From the NCBI GenBank assembly GCA_905182455.1, contig CAJJBJ010000002.1, positions 744,001-808,000 of the forward strand: DNA of 64,000 bases, in the 5' to 3' direction. Shown here piece after piece: positions 1 through 9,409 of the stretch (its first letter is position 1; each line of letters begins with the position of its first letter). This stretch comes from an uncultured Planktomarina sp. (lineage in GTDB: Bacteria > Pseudomonadota > Alphaproteobacteria > Rhodobacterales > Rhodobacteraceae). The position numbers and the translations under genes are program-made. The notes below the pieces were generated by a model. The model saw nothing but the letters and a program-made list of their open reading frames with translations, made no database searches and was not told the origin of the DNA.

Positions 1-559
1 CCAATCGCGCATGTGCCACCCCGTAGGCCATGACAAGCGTCAGCAATGTCATGCCATATGGACCCATCACGGCGGCCAGTTGATACAGCGGCGTGTCAAT
101 CCACACATAGCCAATCAAGCCCCAAGGAAAGCCGGTAAACACATAGGAGCGGGCTACTTCAGCTGCCAAGAGCGCGAGACAGATCAACAGCGGTGCGCGG
201 CCTTTAACCAAAGCAGAAGCCGCCCCCCAGAAAACCGCCAAGCCCCCGGCCATTGCAGCAAGCGCAAAAGGCGCCATCCAGCCGGTCGCCTCCAAATTCA
301 CCAAAAACGGCTCCATGATCCAAGCCAGAGACGCGGCAAAATAGCCACTGCCTAACAGCCAACCAGTGGAGAAATAAGAAGTGTCAGAGGATTGGTGAAT
401 TGCCCAAAGCCCAAAGCCCAGACCCAAAAGCGTTAGAGCTGGCGTGTCGATGGGAGCTTGGCCCGATCCGGCCAGCCCCCCCGCCGCAAAAATCATCAGC
501 AGCCGCTTCCAACGCGGTGCTTTGTGCCACAGATTAATCGGTATCAGCGTGTCGAACAT
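1..559 (-). CDS. lnt: Apolipoprotein N-acyltransferase, N-terminal part (runs off the window)
   Basis: Reading the minus strand from the ATG at 559 gives 186 codons with no stop before the window edge. Lnt is the inner-membrane enzyme that adds the third acyl chain to lipoproteins. The visible part is the hydrophobic N-terminal membrane region: Trp-rich segments, then GFPWG at about residues 143-147, which is typical of Lnt. The catalytic nitrilase domain lies outside the window. The start overlaps the end of the CorC-like gene by 26 bp. miaB-phoH-ybeY-corC-lnt is a common proteobacterial order, which supports the call. The exact start is less certain because the Shine-Dalgarno (AAGG) is about 12 bases upstream. 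Confidence 0.85.
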   Translation of the reverse strand, partial: MFDTLIPINLWHKAPRWKRLLMIFAAGGLAGSGQAPIDTPALTLLGLGFGLWAIHQSSDTSYFSTGWLLGSGYFAASLAWIMEPFLVNLEATGWMAPFALAAMAGGLAVFWGAASALVKGRAPLLICLALLAAEVARSYVFTGFPWGLIGYVWIDTPLYQLAAVMGPYGMTLLTLVMAYGVAHARL

Positions 560-1430
560 GGGCCCGAAGCCTTTTGATACGGCGCGGATCGGCATCGACG
601 ATTTCAAACTCAACGCCCGCAGGATGGTTGATCACCTCCCCGCGTGCGGGAACGCGCCCCAGCAACATGAAAACCAAACCGCCAAGCGTATCCACTTCTT
701 CAGGGTCGACTTCTGCAACTTCGGTCAAATCTCGACCAATTTCTTGCTGAAATTCATCCAAAGGGGTTTTGGCCTGCGCTAGATAGCACCCCGGCTTTTC
801 AATCAGCCAAAAAGCGCCCTCGTCTTGGTCATGTTCATCTTCGATTTCACCGATCACTTGCTCGATCAAATCTTCTATGGTCACCAAGCCATCCGTTCCG
901 CCATATTCATCAATCACCAAAGCCATATGAATGCGGTCCGCTTGCATCTTTGTAAGCAGCACACCGATTGGCATCGAGGGTGGCACGAACAGCAAGGGGC
1001 GCAACATGGTTTTCAGGGCCAAACGTCCACCGGAGCCGTTGAACCCATGCTTAAGTGCGATATCTTTCAAATGCGCAAATCCGAGCGGCGTATCCAAGGT
1101 GCCATTGTAAACCGGCAATCGGGTCAAGCCCGTGTCACGAAACACATTTACAAGATCTTCTTTTGTGATTGTCACTGGCACAGATTTGATGTCAGCCTTC
1201 GGCACCATCACATCTTCAACGCGCAGCTGCCGCAAATTCCAAATGCCCGGTGTGATCTCTTCACCCTGAGGCCCAATATAGGCCGATGCGTCCGGATCCG
1301 GAATCTGTCCTGAAAATGCCCATTTCAACCGGCCCCAAAAGCCCAGCCCCTTTAAACCCGTACTTGACGGGTCATCGGCCACATCAGAGTCGCCATTTTG
1401 ATCATCTATATGTGGCATAGCACCGTTCAC
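534..1430 (-). CDS. CBS-pair CorC/HlyC-type protein
   Basis: The 298-residue protein has a polar N-terminus, a CBS pair starting near residue 71 (VEDVMVPKADIKSVP) and a C-terminal CorC_HlyC transporter-associated domain. It lacks the large DUF21 membrane domain, as expected of the soluble CorC/YbeX form. Relatives are tied to magnesium/cobalt efflux or to ribosome and membrane homeostasis through the ybeZ-ybeY-ybeX-lnt operon. The name hemolysin in databases is historical and I would not infer a toxin. The start overlaps the ybeY stop by 4 bp (ATGA), so translation is probably coupled. Confidence 0.9.
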   Translation of the reverse strand: MNGAMPHIDDQNGDSDVADDPSSTGLKGLGFWGRLKWAFSGQIPDPDASAYIGPQGEEITPGIWNLRQLRVEDVMVPKADIKSVPVTITKEDLVNVFRDTGLTRLPVYNGTLDTPLGFAHLKDIALKHGFNGSGGRLALKTMLRPLLFVPPSMPIGVLLTKMQADRIHMALVIDEYGGTDGLVTIEDLIEQVIGEIEDEHDQDEGAFWLIEKPGCYLAQAKTPLDEFQQEIGRDLTEVAEVDPEEVDTLGGLVFMLLGRVPARGEVINHPAGVEFEIVDADPRRIKRLRAHVRHADTD

Positions 1431-1930
1431 TGGGTTTCATCATTTATGTCATATGGATTGAAAATGCCAAGCTTGGCAAGGACATCGATCTCGATTTGTT
1501 CCATCAATTCCGCATCCGTGTCTTCTATGTGGTCATAACCAAGGAGATGCAACGTCGCATGTATCAAAAGATGGCTCACGTGGTCTGAAATTGCAAGGCC
1601 AGCCGCCTCCGCCTCGCCTATACAGGTCTCAAATGATAATGCAATATCGCCAAGCTCTGGATTAAGGGCGAAGTTCGGGACCTGCCCGGCCACATCACTG
1701 GCGAGATCAGCAGAGGGCCAAGACAGCACATTCGTCGGTTGCGGCTTGCCGCGAAAATCCTTGTTGAGCAGCGTAATCACGGCATCATCACAGGCCATAA
1801 CAACGGCGCTGGCATCCTCCGGAAATGTTAAATGCTCCGACAAAGAAGTGCCCACCCGTGCCCCAATCTCCGCAAGGTTTTGCGCGTCCCATCGGGTGTC
1901 TTCAATCACAAACTCAAAGCTGAGGTTCAT
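1427..1930 (-). CDS. ybeY: Endoribonuclease YbeY
   Basis: YbeY is a single-domain zinc metalloprotein involved in 16S rRNA 3' maturation and ribosome quality control. The zinc motif H-x3-H-x5-H is visible as H124, H128 and H134 in HATLHLLGYDH. The length of 167 residues is usual. The gene overlaps the upstream phoH-like gene and the downstream corC-like gene by 4 bp each, so the three are probably one translationally coupled transcript. Function is assigned from the family. Confidence 0.95.
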   Translation of the reverse strand: MNLSFEFVIEDTRWDAQNLAEIGARVGTSLSEHLTFPEDASAVVMACDDAVITLLNKDFRGKPQPTNVLSWPSADLASDVAGQVPNFALNPELGDIALSFETCIGEAEAAGLAISDHVSHLLIHATLHLLGYDHIEDTDAELMEQIEIDVLAKLGIFNPYDINDETQ

Positions 1931-2925
1931 TGAGTATCCGCATCATAGGCGTCAATAATTGCCGCCACCAGAGGATGGCGCACCACATCTTTGGAGGTGA
2001 AATAGTTGAAGCTGATTTTTGGGATATCTTTGAGCAAGCGCTCTGCATCCGCCAGGCCAGATTGCACCCCACGCGGCAAATCGATCTGCGTACGGTCCCC
2101 AGTGATCACCATGCGGCTGCCTTCGCCCAACCGTGTCAAAAACATCTTCATCTGCATGGATGTTGCATTTTGCGCCTCATCGAGTACTACGAAGGCATTT
2201 GCCAAGGTGCGGCCGCGCATAAAGGCCAGTGGCGCGATCTCAATCGCCTTGTCTTCCATCAGCTTGGCCATCTGCTTGGCAGGCAAAAAATCATTCAAAG
2301 CATCGTAAAGCGGCTGCATGTAGGGATCAATTTTCTCCTTCATGTCACCTGGCAAAAAGCCCAAACGCTCGCCGGCTTCAACCGCAGGTCGCGACAAAAT
2401 AATCTTATCCACCCGCCCGGTGATGAACATCGACACGCCAACAGCCACCGCCAAATAGGTTTTACCCGTGCCTGCTGGACCAATTCCAAAAGACAGCTCG
2501 GTTTTGAACAAAGATTGCACATAAGATTTTTGTGCCTCTGTGCGCGGCTCGACCAGCTTTTTGCGAGTTTTGATCTCGACAGGGCCGCCCCGGAACATTT
2601 CCATCTGTTTATCGGCCTTCAGCGCATCTCCGCCCACCACATTCATGCGCAGTTCAGCGGTCACATCTGCCGCTTGTACGTGCCTACCCTGTTCCAGTCG
2701 TGTGTATAAGGATTGCAAAATTGACGCCGCCCGCGCGCAGGCATCCGCATCCCCCACCAAAAGCAACTGATTGCCTCGGCGCACAATCTGCATAGATTGA
2801 TCCGTTTCAATGGTGGTGAGATTACGATCAAATTCGCCACAAAGTTCCGCCAATAAACGGTTGTCGGGAAATTCAATACGGGTTTCGTTATGAGCGGCGG
2901 TAGGTGTTACGGCGTCGTCTGCCAA
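1927..2925 (-). CDS. PhoH-like ATPase (YbeZ)
   Basis: The 332-residue protein has a short N-terminal KH-like region followed by the PhoH ATPase domain. Walker A is GPAGTGKT at about residues 149-156 and Walker B is FVVLDEAQN at about 245-253. YbeZ is an RNA-linked ATPase that partners with YbeY, and the two genes overlap by 4 bp here. Upstream lies a 164-bp gap to miaB, transcribed in the same direction. The gap is AT-rich and has weak inverted repeats but no convincing terminator. Confidence 0.92.
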   Translation of the reverse strand: MADDAVTPTAAHNETRIEFPDNRLLAELCGEFDRNLTTIETDQSMQIVRRGNQLLLVGDADACARAASILQSLYTRLEQGRHVQAADVTAELRMNVVGGDALKADKQMEMFRGGPVEIKTRKKLVEPRTEAQKSYVQSLFKTELSFGIGPAGTGKTYLAVAVGVSMFITGRVDKIILSRPAVEAGERLGFLPGDMKEKIDPYMQPLYDALNDFLPAKQMAKLMEDKAIEIAPLAFMRGRTLANAFVVLDEAQNATSMQMKMFLTRLGEGSRMVITGDRTQIDLPRGVQSGLADAERLLKDIPKISFNYFTSKDVVRHPLVAAIIDAYDADTQ

Positions 2926-3089
2926 GGATGTCCCCTAATTACTGCCAGTGTGGAGTCGCTGTCTGTTACCTGAATGTAGCAAGAGTATCGGCAGGTACAA
3001 ACAAAAAAACCCAGTTTGTGTAAGCTTGCTCTAAATTAATTAAAAATGAGTGCAAGCAGCCCTTTATAAAATGCCGCAACGGGATAAAA

Positions 3090-4400
3090 TCACACCACAA
3101 GTTCACCTGTCAGGGAATTGGTCATGTCATTGATGATCCGCACGCGCACAACCTTGCCCACCATGTGATCCGGCGCCACGGCATGTACGGCATGGAGATA
3201 TTCAGACTTGCCGATCAATTGCCCCTCCCGACGCCCTTTTTTCTCGAACAACACCTTAACCTCTCGGCCCACCATAGCGGCTTGGGCGGCATATTGTTGC
3301 TCGGTCAGCAGGGCTTGAAGCTCTTGCAGCCGCGCCGAAGCGACGGCTGGATCAACACTATCTTTTTCAGCGGCAGGCGTGCCTGGGCGGGCGGAATATT
3401 TGAACGAATAGGCCTGCCCATAGCCCACATGACGCACCAAATCCAAGGTATCGGAAAAATCTTGATCGGTTTCACCGGGAAACCCTACGATGAAATCACC
3501 TGACAAAAGAAGATCAGGTCGAGCCTTACGAATGCGGTCTACCAAGTTGAAATAGCTGTCGCGGGTGTGTTTGCGGTTCATGGCCTTCAATATCCGGTCA
3601 CTGCCGGATTGTACCGGCAGATGCAGATAAGGCATCAGCTTATCACATGTGCCATGGGCCTCTATCAATGCGTCATCCATATCGTTGGGATGGCTGGTAG
3701 TGAAGCGAATTCGCTCCAAATCCAGGATCTCTGACAATTGCCAAATCAACCCAGCTAGTCCGCCGGGATGCCCATGATAGGCATTCACATTCTGGCCCAA
3801 GAGCGTGATTTCGCGCACGCCACGTTCCACAAGATCTACCGCCTCTGAAAACACCCGGTCAGCTGGACGACTGACTTCCGCACCGCGCGTGTATGGCACC
3901 ACACAGAAGGCGCAAAACTTGTCACAACCCTCTTGCACGGTCAAAAAAGCCGTTGGGCCACGTTTGGCTTTGGGACGTTTGGCCAGATGGTCAAATTTGT
4001 CTTCTTCAGGAAAATCCGTGTCGAGCGCGCGCTTGCCACTCTGCACGCTGGCCTCCATCTGGGGCAACTTATGGTAAGATTGCGGCCCAACGACCAGATC
4101 TACCAAGGGCTGACGGCGGATGATTTCTGCCCCTTCTGCCTGTGCGACACATCCTGCCACGCCGATTTTAAGATTGGGGTTGGCTGCCTTCAAGCCTTTG
4201 AATTTTCCAAGTTCAGAATAAATCTTCTCTGCAGCTTTTTCGCGAATATGGCAGGTGTTGAGCAAAATCATATCTGCGTCATCGGCCGTATCCGTATGAA
4301 CATAGCCCTGCGCCCAAAGCGTTTCCGCCATACGCTCACTGTCATAGACATTCATCTGACACCCGTATGTTTTGATGAACAGCTTTTTCGCGTCGGCCAT
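3090..4400 (-). CDS. miaB: tRNA-2-methylthio-N6-dimethylallyladenosine synthase MiaB
   Basis: This is a radical-SAM methylthiotransferase that modifies A37 of tRNAs reading UNN codons. The N-terminal UPF0004 domain supplies cluster cysteines C14 (TYGCQMN), C50 ([11 protein letters not shown]) and C84 (VAGCVAQ). The radical-SAM motif CxxxCxxC is C159, C163 and C166 ([16 protein letters not shown]). A C-terminal TRAM domain ends the protein. At 436 residues the length is typical. MiaB rather than MtaB or RimO is favoured by the cysteine spacing and by the neighbouring phoH-ybeY genes. Confidence 0.95.
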   Translation of the reverse strand: MADAKKLFIKTYGCQMNVYDSERMAETLWAQGYVHTDTADDADMILLNTCHIREKAAEKIYSELGKFKGLKAANPNLKIGVAGCVAQAEGAEIIRRQPLVDLVVGPQSYHKLPQMEASVQSGKRALDTDFPEEDKFDHLAKRPKAKRGPTAFLTVQEGCDKFCAFCVVPYTRGAEVSRPADRVFSEAVDLVERGVREITLLGQNVNAYHGHPGGLAGLIWQLSEILDLERIRFTTSHPNDMDDALIEAHGTCDKLMPYLHLPVQSGSDRILKAMNRKHTRDSYFNLVDRIRKARPDLLLSGDFIVGFPGETDQDFSDTLDLVRHVGYGQAYSFKYSARPGTPAAEKDSVDPAVASARLQELQALLTEQQYAAQAAMVGREVKVLFEKKGRREGQLIGKSEYLHAVHAVAPDHMVGKVVRVRIINDMTNSLTGELVV

Positions 4401-5268
4401 TGCTATGTCCTTTTTGGAAAATTCTTGATTGCCGCGCTGATACCGTGTGAAATCGCCCCTTGCAATGCGTGTCGATTTGGAAAAAATTCTGCCTCAGTGT
4501 TTAAAAAGGTATTTTTATAAAGTTTCAGTAACTTAATAGTTATTTGGCATGGGCCTAATCCAAATACCACCTTAGCCCGTTTGCCTTCTTATTTACCCAA
4601 GATGATGTGGAGGTGGCCCATTATATGAATCTCGAGTTAAAATATGTGGTGGTATTGGGTAATTTAGGCACCTCAATGCGTGATCCAACTCCAGAAAATA
4701 TGGCGGAGGTGACCCATGACTTCCCAGCCTCCGGCGATATCAGCCAAGCTGTGAATACCATCATCAAGGCATTGCCAGCGCAATGACTGTATATGGGGTG
4801 CAAGCGTAAAATCTTTTCTACCCATTTTGCGAAACCCGCAGCGTCGGAAAAATAATCAGCTTTAACACCGAAGAACGCCGCGCCACGATCATGACCCTGT
4901 GCTGGATCTTTATGCTGGAAATCTTGGGTCAAGCCCCAGTGGCGTCGATCTGGCCAGTACTTATTTTGACCCCAGCAAATATTATGCAGAAGCCCACCAT
5001 GATTCTGACAGCCAAGCGCCGAATTGATCGGGTGGCCTTGTTCAAGTCCAAGCCCGGTTAGAGTTTAGGTCAATTTTTACAACCAATGATCCGGAATATA
5101 ACAAGCACTCAAGCCAATGGCATCATAACATCACCGCATCAGTGTGCTCGTTTCGCGCAGCCAAGGCCCTCAATGGCAATCCCGGGTCAACAAAATTTGA
5201 GTGGCATTCACAACAGCTGATGGACTTAGGGTTTATGGAACCCGGTCAATGGCTTTAGAACTTGGGTT
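4401..5268. other. Gene-poor 868-bp stretch between miaB and irr
   Basis: No reading frame here matches a family I recognise. The sequence next to miaB (about 4490-4550) is AT-rich and probably holds its promoter. Short open stretches occur in several frames, including one from 4625 to 4786 on the plus strand and one near 4870-5020 that is rich in Asp, His, Tyr and Ser. None has a good start plus a recognisable domain. The pattern fits an old, decayed gene, but that is inference. Confidence 0.5.
4625..4786 (+). CDS. Small ORF of unknown function (53 aa), possibly a remnant
   Basis: The ATG at 4625 opens a 53-residue frame ending at TGA 4784-4786. The frame stays open upstream to a stop at 4556, so GTG 4607 is another possible start. 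A GGAGG lies 11 bases before the ATG, which is long for a ribosome binding site. The product begins MNLELKYVVVLGNLGTSM and has no signal peptide or motif I can name. It may be the surviving tail of a larger lost gene. Confidence 0.2.
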   Translation: MNLELKYVVVLGNLGTSMRDPTPENMAEVTHDFPASGDISQAVNTIIKALPAQ

Positions 5269-5703
5269 TTAGGACTTGCGCCGCAGGCGGATCACAACAT
5301 CAACTTTGGCGATTTCCGCACCCTCCGGCGCATCGGGCAAAACGCTGATTTTCAACTGATCGGCCGGAGCATCCACCAGCTCAGCGGTATCTTCCCAATA
5401 AAAATGTGGGTGATCCGTCATATTGGTGTCGAAATAGCTTTTAGCCCCATCCACGGTGATTTCACGCATGAGACCAGCATCGCAAAAGGCCCGCAGAGTG
5501 TTATAGACCGTAGCCAGAGACACTTTATCATCACGATCATTGCTCGCTGCAAACAGGCTTTCAGCCGTAACATGGCGGTTTTGACCGTCCCCAATAAGAC
5601 GCTGCGCCAAAATCACGCGCTGCCTCGTGGGGCGCAATCCGCCCTTGAATAACCATTGATCAACAGTTTGAACAGGGTGACTATGCATATTATTTTGGTC
5701 CAT
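5269..5703 (-). CDS. irr: Fur-family regulator, probably Irr
   Basis: The protein has the Fur-family winged helix (LRPTRQRVILAQ, then VSLATVYNTLRAFCDAGL) and a dimerisation part with HPHFYWED. In place of the His-rich metal motif of true Fur it has DTNMTDHPHFYW, which is closer to Irr, the haem- and iron-responsive regulator of alphaproteobacteria. No haem-regulatory Cys-Pro motif is visible; Rhodobacterales Irr proteins usually lack it. Divergent placement from fabA-fabB-fabI is a familiar alphaproteobacterial arrangement. I chose the ATG at 5703 (MDQNNMHSHP, 144 aa); the frame stays open to a TTG at 5730. Confidence 0.75.
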   Translation of the reverse strand: MDQNNMHSHPVQTVDQWLFKGGLRPTRQRVILAQRLIGDGQNRHVTAESLFAASNDRDDKVSLATVYNTLRAFCDAGLMREITVDGAKSYFDTNMTDHPHFYWEDTAELVDAPADQLKISVLPDAPEGAEIAKVDVVIRLRRKS

Positions 5704-5765
5704 AAGAGCAATATGACGCCTTGTAGGCAATTTTCAATGGCAAATCGTGTAAATTAGCGGCAGGC

Positions 5766-5782
5766 TTTAAAGAATATCTAAG
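5766..5782. promoter_or_regulatory. Weak ICE-box-like dyad in the irr/fabA divergent promoter
   Basis: TTTAAAGAATATCTAAG matches 10 of 14 half-site positions of the iron control element TTTAGAA-N3-TTCTAAA recognised by Irr. A TATAAT hexamer follows at 5833-5838, 22 bases before the fabA start, but I see no good -35 partner. The match is imperfect, so autoregulation by Irr is only a suggestion. Confidence 0.3.
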
Positions 5783-5860
5783 TTATGCTGCCCTTGCCTC
5801 ATAACCTGAGAAGTATATAGAGCACTTAGCAGTATAATTTAATAAACGTAGGAGCCCGAC

Positions 5861-6370
5861 ATGCCTTCAGATTTCCCGACCTCATTCGACAAAGAAGGTC
5901 TTTTGAAATGTGCCCGCGGCGAGCTGTTCGGCCAAGGCAATGCTCAATTGCCCGAACCTCCCATGCTGATGATGGACCGCGTAACTGAGATAAGCGAAGA
6001 TGGCGGCTTGCATGGCAAGGGTCATGTGATTGCTGAGTTCGACATCAATCCTGAGCTGTGGTTTTTCAAATGTCATTTCCCCGGAGACCCGGTCATGCCA
6101 GGCTGCTTGGGCTTAGATGCTCTGTGGCAATTGACCGGATTCAATTTGGGCTGGCGCGGCATGCCTGGGCGCGGACGCGCTTTGGGTGTGGGCGAAGTCA
6201 AATTTACGGATATGGTGACACCTGCGGTTAAGATGATTACCTATAATGTTGACTTCACGCGCGTTATCAACCGCAAATTAAAACTGGGCATGGCCGATGG
6301 CCGCATGTTTGCTGATGGCAAAGAAATTTACACAACCGCCAACATGAAAGTTGGCTTGTTCACCGATTAA
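5861..6370 (+). CDS. fabA: 3-hydroxydecanoyl-ACP dehydratase/isomerase FabA
   Basis: FabA dehydrates 3-hydroxydecanoyl-ACP and isomerises trans-2- to cis-3-decenoyl-ACP, the branch point to unsaturated fatty acids. The catalytic pair is H72 in [13 protein letters not shown] and D86 in GLDALWQ, equivalent to His70 and Asp84 of E. coli. The length of 169 residues is usual. TAGGAG sits 8 bases before the ATG. It is the first gene of fabA-fabB-fabI, with a 14-bp gap to fabB. Confidence 0.96.
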   Translation: MPSDFPTSFDKEGLLKCARGELFGQGNAQLPEPPMLMMDRVTEISEDGGLHGKGHVIAEFDINPELWFFKCHFPGDPVMPGCLGLDALWQLTGFNLGWRGMPGRGRALGVGEVKFTDMVTPAVKMITYNVDFTRVINRKLKLGMADGRMFADGKEIYTTANMKVGLFTD

Positions 6371-6384
6371 ACTGAGGGGGCCAC

Positions 6385-7614
6385 ATGCGCCGCGTAGTCA
6401 TAACAGGTTTGGGTATCATCTCACCTATAGGAAATAATTTCGAAGAAGTCACCGATGCGCTGAAAGCCGGCCGCTCAGGGATATCGTTTGAACCAGAATA
6501 TGCCGAAAACGGGTTTCGGAGCCGAGTTGCGGGCATTCCAAATATAAATCCCGCCGATCACATCGACAAGCGCCACATGCGTTTTATGGGTGTCGGCGCT
6601 GGCTATAACTATTTAGCGATGCAGCAGGCCGTGGCCGATTCGGGCCTTGAACCAGACGAAGTGTCCAATGTGCGCACAGGGTTGATCATGGGATCCGGTG
6701 GTCCATCCACTGCGAATTTCCATATAGCTTTCGACGTTGTTAAAAATCGTGGCGGACCAAAACGCATGGGCCCTTTCATGGTCACACGCTGCATGAGCTC
6801 GGCACATTCCGCAACTCTTGCCACGCCGTTCAAAATTAAAGGAGTGAACTACTCGATCACCTCTGCCTGTGCGACCTCTGCACATTGCATCGGCAACGCC
6901 ATGGAGCAAATCCAATTAGGCAAGCAAGATGTCGTCTTCGCCGGTGGTGGCGAAGAAGTACATTGGTCCCTGTCGTGCTTGTTTGACGCGATGAATGCGA
7001 TGTCGTCCAAATACAACGACACACCAGAAACAGCGTCACGGCCATATGATGCCAATCGCGATGGCTTTGTAATTGCCGGCGGCGGCGGTGTTTTGGTTAT
7101 CGAAGAGCTGGAGCATGCAAAAGCCCGTGGTGCCAAAATCTATGCCGAGCTTACCGGCTATGGTGCAACCTCCGATGGCGCAGATATGGTGGCCCCCTCT
7201 GGTGAGGGCGGCGAACGTTCGATGCGTCAAGCGATTGCAATGCTCGATCCAGATCGCAAGATCAACTATATCAACGCTCACGGCACCTCGACCCCTGCAG
7301 GCGATGTGACCGAGGTGCAAGCCATTCGCAATATCTTTGGCCGCGGTGAAACTCCACCGATCTCGTCAACTAAGTCGTTGACCGGGCACTCATTGGGCGC
7401 AACATCCGTACATGAAGCGATTTATTCGCTGTCGATGATGCAACAAAGCTTCATTTCGGCGTCAGCCAACGTCCAAGACCTCGATCCCGCACTGGATGCC
7501 GCGGAAATTGTCACAACACGACAAGACAATGTTGAGCTGGACACCATCCTGTCCAACAGTTTCGGCTTCGGCGGAACCAATGCAACATTGATCTTGAGCA
7601 AATTTAACGGATAA
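6385..7614 (+). CDS. fabB: 3-oxoacyl-ACP synthase I FabB
   Basis: This condensing enzyme elongates cis-3-decenoyl-ACP made by FabA. The catalytic Cys is C162 in [11 protein letters not shown]; the two His lie in [11 protein letters not shown] and [10 protein letters not shown], giving the Cys-His-His triad of KAS I. At 409 residues it is the normal length. Pairing with fabA supports FabB over FabF. fabI follows after 4 bp. Confidence 0.95.
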   Translation: MRRVVITGLGIISPIGNNFEEVTDALKAGRSGISFEPEYAENGFRSRVAGIPNINPADHIDKRHMRFMGVGAGYNYLAMQQAVADSGLEPDEVSNVRTGLIMGSGGPSTANFHIAFDVVKNRGGPKRMGPFMVTRCMSSAHSATLATPFKIKGVNYSITSACATSAHCIGNAMEQIQLGKQDVVFAGGGEEVHWSLSCLFDAMNAMSSKYNDTPETASRPYDANRDGFVIAGGGGVLVIEELEHAKARGAKIYAELTGYGATSDGADMVAPSGEGGERSMRQAIAMLDPDRKINYINAHGTSTPAGDVTEVQAIRNIFGRGETPPISSTKSLTGHSLGATSVHEAIYSLSMMQQSFISASANVQDLDPALDAAEIVTTRQDNVELDTILSNSFGFGGTNATLILSKFNG

Positions 7615-7618
7615 AATC

Positions 7619-8407
7619 ATGGCAGAACTTCTCAAAGGCAAACGCGGTTTGATCACAGGGATCGCCAACAACCGGTCTATCGCTTGGGGCATTGCGGAAG
7701 CTATGAAAGCTGAGGGCGCTGAGTTGGCCTTCGGTGTTCAAATGGATGTTTTCGGCGAAAAGGTAAAACCTCTGGCCGCTGAGCTGGGTGTGGATTTGGT
7801 CCTGGATTACAACGTTCAAGATGACGCCAGTACCCAAGCGGCGTTTGACACATTGGCCGAACAATGGGGCAGCATTGATTTTGCGGTTCACGCAATTGCC
7901 TATTCCGACAAGAATGAGCTGACAGGACGCTTCATCAACACCAGCCGAGAAAACTTCAAGAATTCACTGGAAATTTCGGCTTATTCCTTCATCGACATGG
8001 CCAAAAAAGCCGAACCTTTGATGAAAGGCGGCGGAACATTGATCACCCTGACATATCAAGGCAGCCACAAAGCGACACCTTGGTATAACGTTATGGGCGT
8101 TGCCAAAGCTGCTTTGGAATCCGCAGTGATCTATCTGGCTAATGATTTGGGGCCTCAGAAAATCCGGGTAAATGCAATATCACCGGGACCAATGAAAACC
8201 CTCTCCGGTGCGGCAATTGGCGGGGCGCGCAAAACATTCCGCTTTACCGAAGCCAACGCGCCTTTGCGCGCCAATGCGACCAAAGCCTCTATCGGTGGCA
8301 CAGCGGTGTATCTGGCCTCTGATTACGGCGAATGCACAACGGGCGAAACCATCATGGTAGATGGGGGTATGCATATTTTGGGGCTTCCACAACCGGAAAA
8401 CTTCTAA
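7619..8407 (+). CDS. fabI: Enoyl-ACP reductase (NADH) FabI
   Basis: FabI performs the last reduction of each fatty-acid elongation cycle. It is an SDR-fold protein with the FabI cofactor pattern GIANNRSIAWGIA. Catalytic residues Y146, Y156 and K163 (YQGSHKATPWYNVMGVAK) match E. coli FabI exactly in spacing and number. The 262-residue length is typical. It ends the fab operon and converges on the threonine-dehydratase-like gene 21 bp away; I see no strong terminator between them. Confidence 0.95.
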   Translation: MAELLKGKRGLITGIANNRSIAWGIAEAMKAEGAELAFGVQMDVFGEKVKPLAAELGVDLVLDYNVQDDASTQAAFDTLAEQWGSIDFAVHAIAYSDKNELTGRFINTSRENFKNSLEISAYSFIDMAKKAEPLMKGGGTLITLTYQGSHKATPWYNVMGVAKAALESAVIYLANDLGPQKIRVNAISPGPMKTLSGAAIGGARKTFRFTEANAPLRANATKASIGGTAVYLASDYGECTTGETIMVDGGMHILGLPQPENF

Positions 8408-8428
8408 GACCTCCGACAGAAAACGACT

Positions 8429-9406
8429 TTAGGTGCAGGGATATTCCGCAAGAGCACGCGCGAACATCTCTGCATCGACATTGCCCCCCGAGGCGATGCA
8501 AATCACATCCTTCCCCGATACTTGATCCCCATGATACAAAGCTGCCGCTAAACCTATGGCGCCGCCAGGCTCAAGCACGATCTTAAAACGGGCAAAAGCC
8601 ACCGACATTGCGCGCAGGCAGTCTTCTTCTGGCACTACAATGCCCGCGCCGCAAAGACGCTGCATGATAGGAAACGTCAAAGCACCCGGGGTTGGCGTGA
8701 CAATCGCGTCACAAATACTGCCCCCAAGCCTGGCATTGGTTTGGGCCATGCCCGTGGCCAGTGATCGGGTCACATCATCAAAGTCGACTGGCTCAACAGG
8801 GCGTACCCACATGTTGGGCGCCTCCGCCTCGAGTGCCAAAGCGACACCAGATGTCAGCCCACCCCCACCGCAACAGACCAAAACATCCGCCTCAGTGATG
8901 CCAACAGCAGCGGCCTGTGCGGCAATTTCCAACCCACACGTGCCTTGACCTGCGATTACTTCAGGTTCGTCATAGGGTTGGATCAAAGTTAAGCCACGCG
9001 CCTGTGACAAGCTGCGCCCAATCTCTTGGCGGTCCTCTGTGTCTCTGTCATACAAAATCACCTCAGCCCCTAAAGCGCGGGTGTTTTCCACTTTCGACTT
9101 CGGCGCATTCGACGGCATGATGATCACCGCTGATGCCCCATGCATCCGAGCTGCAAGGGCCACGCCTTGAGCATGGTTGCCAGATGAAAAGGCAATCACA
9201 CCCGCTTTTTGGGCCTGCGATGATAAAGCCGACACTGCCGACCAACCACCCCGAAATTTGAACGATCCGGTATGTTGCAGGGCCTCTGCTTTCATCCACA
9301 GCCGGCGGCCAGAAATCTCATCAACAAAGGACGAGTTCAGCAATGGCGTGCGGCGCACATGCCCCTCAAGCCGCAAAGCTGCCGCCCGTATCATCGCAAT
9401 ATTCAT
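8429..9406 (-). CDS. PLP-dependent threonine/serine dehydratase-like protein
   Basis: This fold-type II PLP enzyme resembles catabolic threonine dehydratase and serine racemase/dehydratase. PLP binds K50 in GSFKFRGG; SSGNHAQG (74-81) is the substrate loop and GGGGL (180-184) the phosphate cradle. At 325 residues it lacks the regulatory ACT-like tail of biosynthetic IlvA. It lies 3 bp downstream of the HAD gene, so the two form an operon. The sequence does not settle whether the substrate is threonine, serine or a hydroxyaspartate. Confidence 0.85.
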   Translation of the reverse strand: MNIAMIRAAALRLEGHVRRTPLLNSSFVDEISGRRLWMKAEALQHTGSFKFRGGWSAVSALSSQAQKAGVIAFSSGNHAQGVALAARMHGASAVIIMPSNAPKSKVENTRALGAEVILYDRDTEDRQEIGRSLSQARGLTLIQPYDEPEVIAGQGTCGLEIAAQAAAVGITEADVLVCCGGGGLTSGVALALEAEAPNMWVRPVEPVDFDDVTRSLATGMAQTNARLGGSICDAIVTPTPGALTFPIMQRLCGAGIVVPEEDCLRAMSVAFARFKIVLEPGGAIGLAAALYHGDQVSGKDVICIASGGNVDAEMFARALAEYPCT

Positions 9407-9409
9407 CTT

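Noticed and set aside
534-1430. Hemolysin toxin annotation for the CBS-domain protein
   Set aside because: The TlyC/hemolysin name is historical; domain content and the ybeY-lnt context indicate a CorC-type housekeeping protein.
1930-2709. 259-codon plus-strand open frame opposite the phoH-like gene
   Set aside because: It is antisense to a gene with clear Walker motifs and its translation (rich in His, Arg, Gln) shows no domain.
2998-3057. Inverted repeats between miaB and phoH
   Set aside because: Arms are only 6 bp with long AT-rich spacers; not convincing as a terminator or operator.
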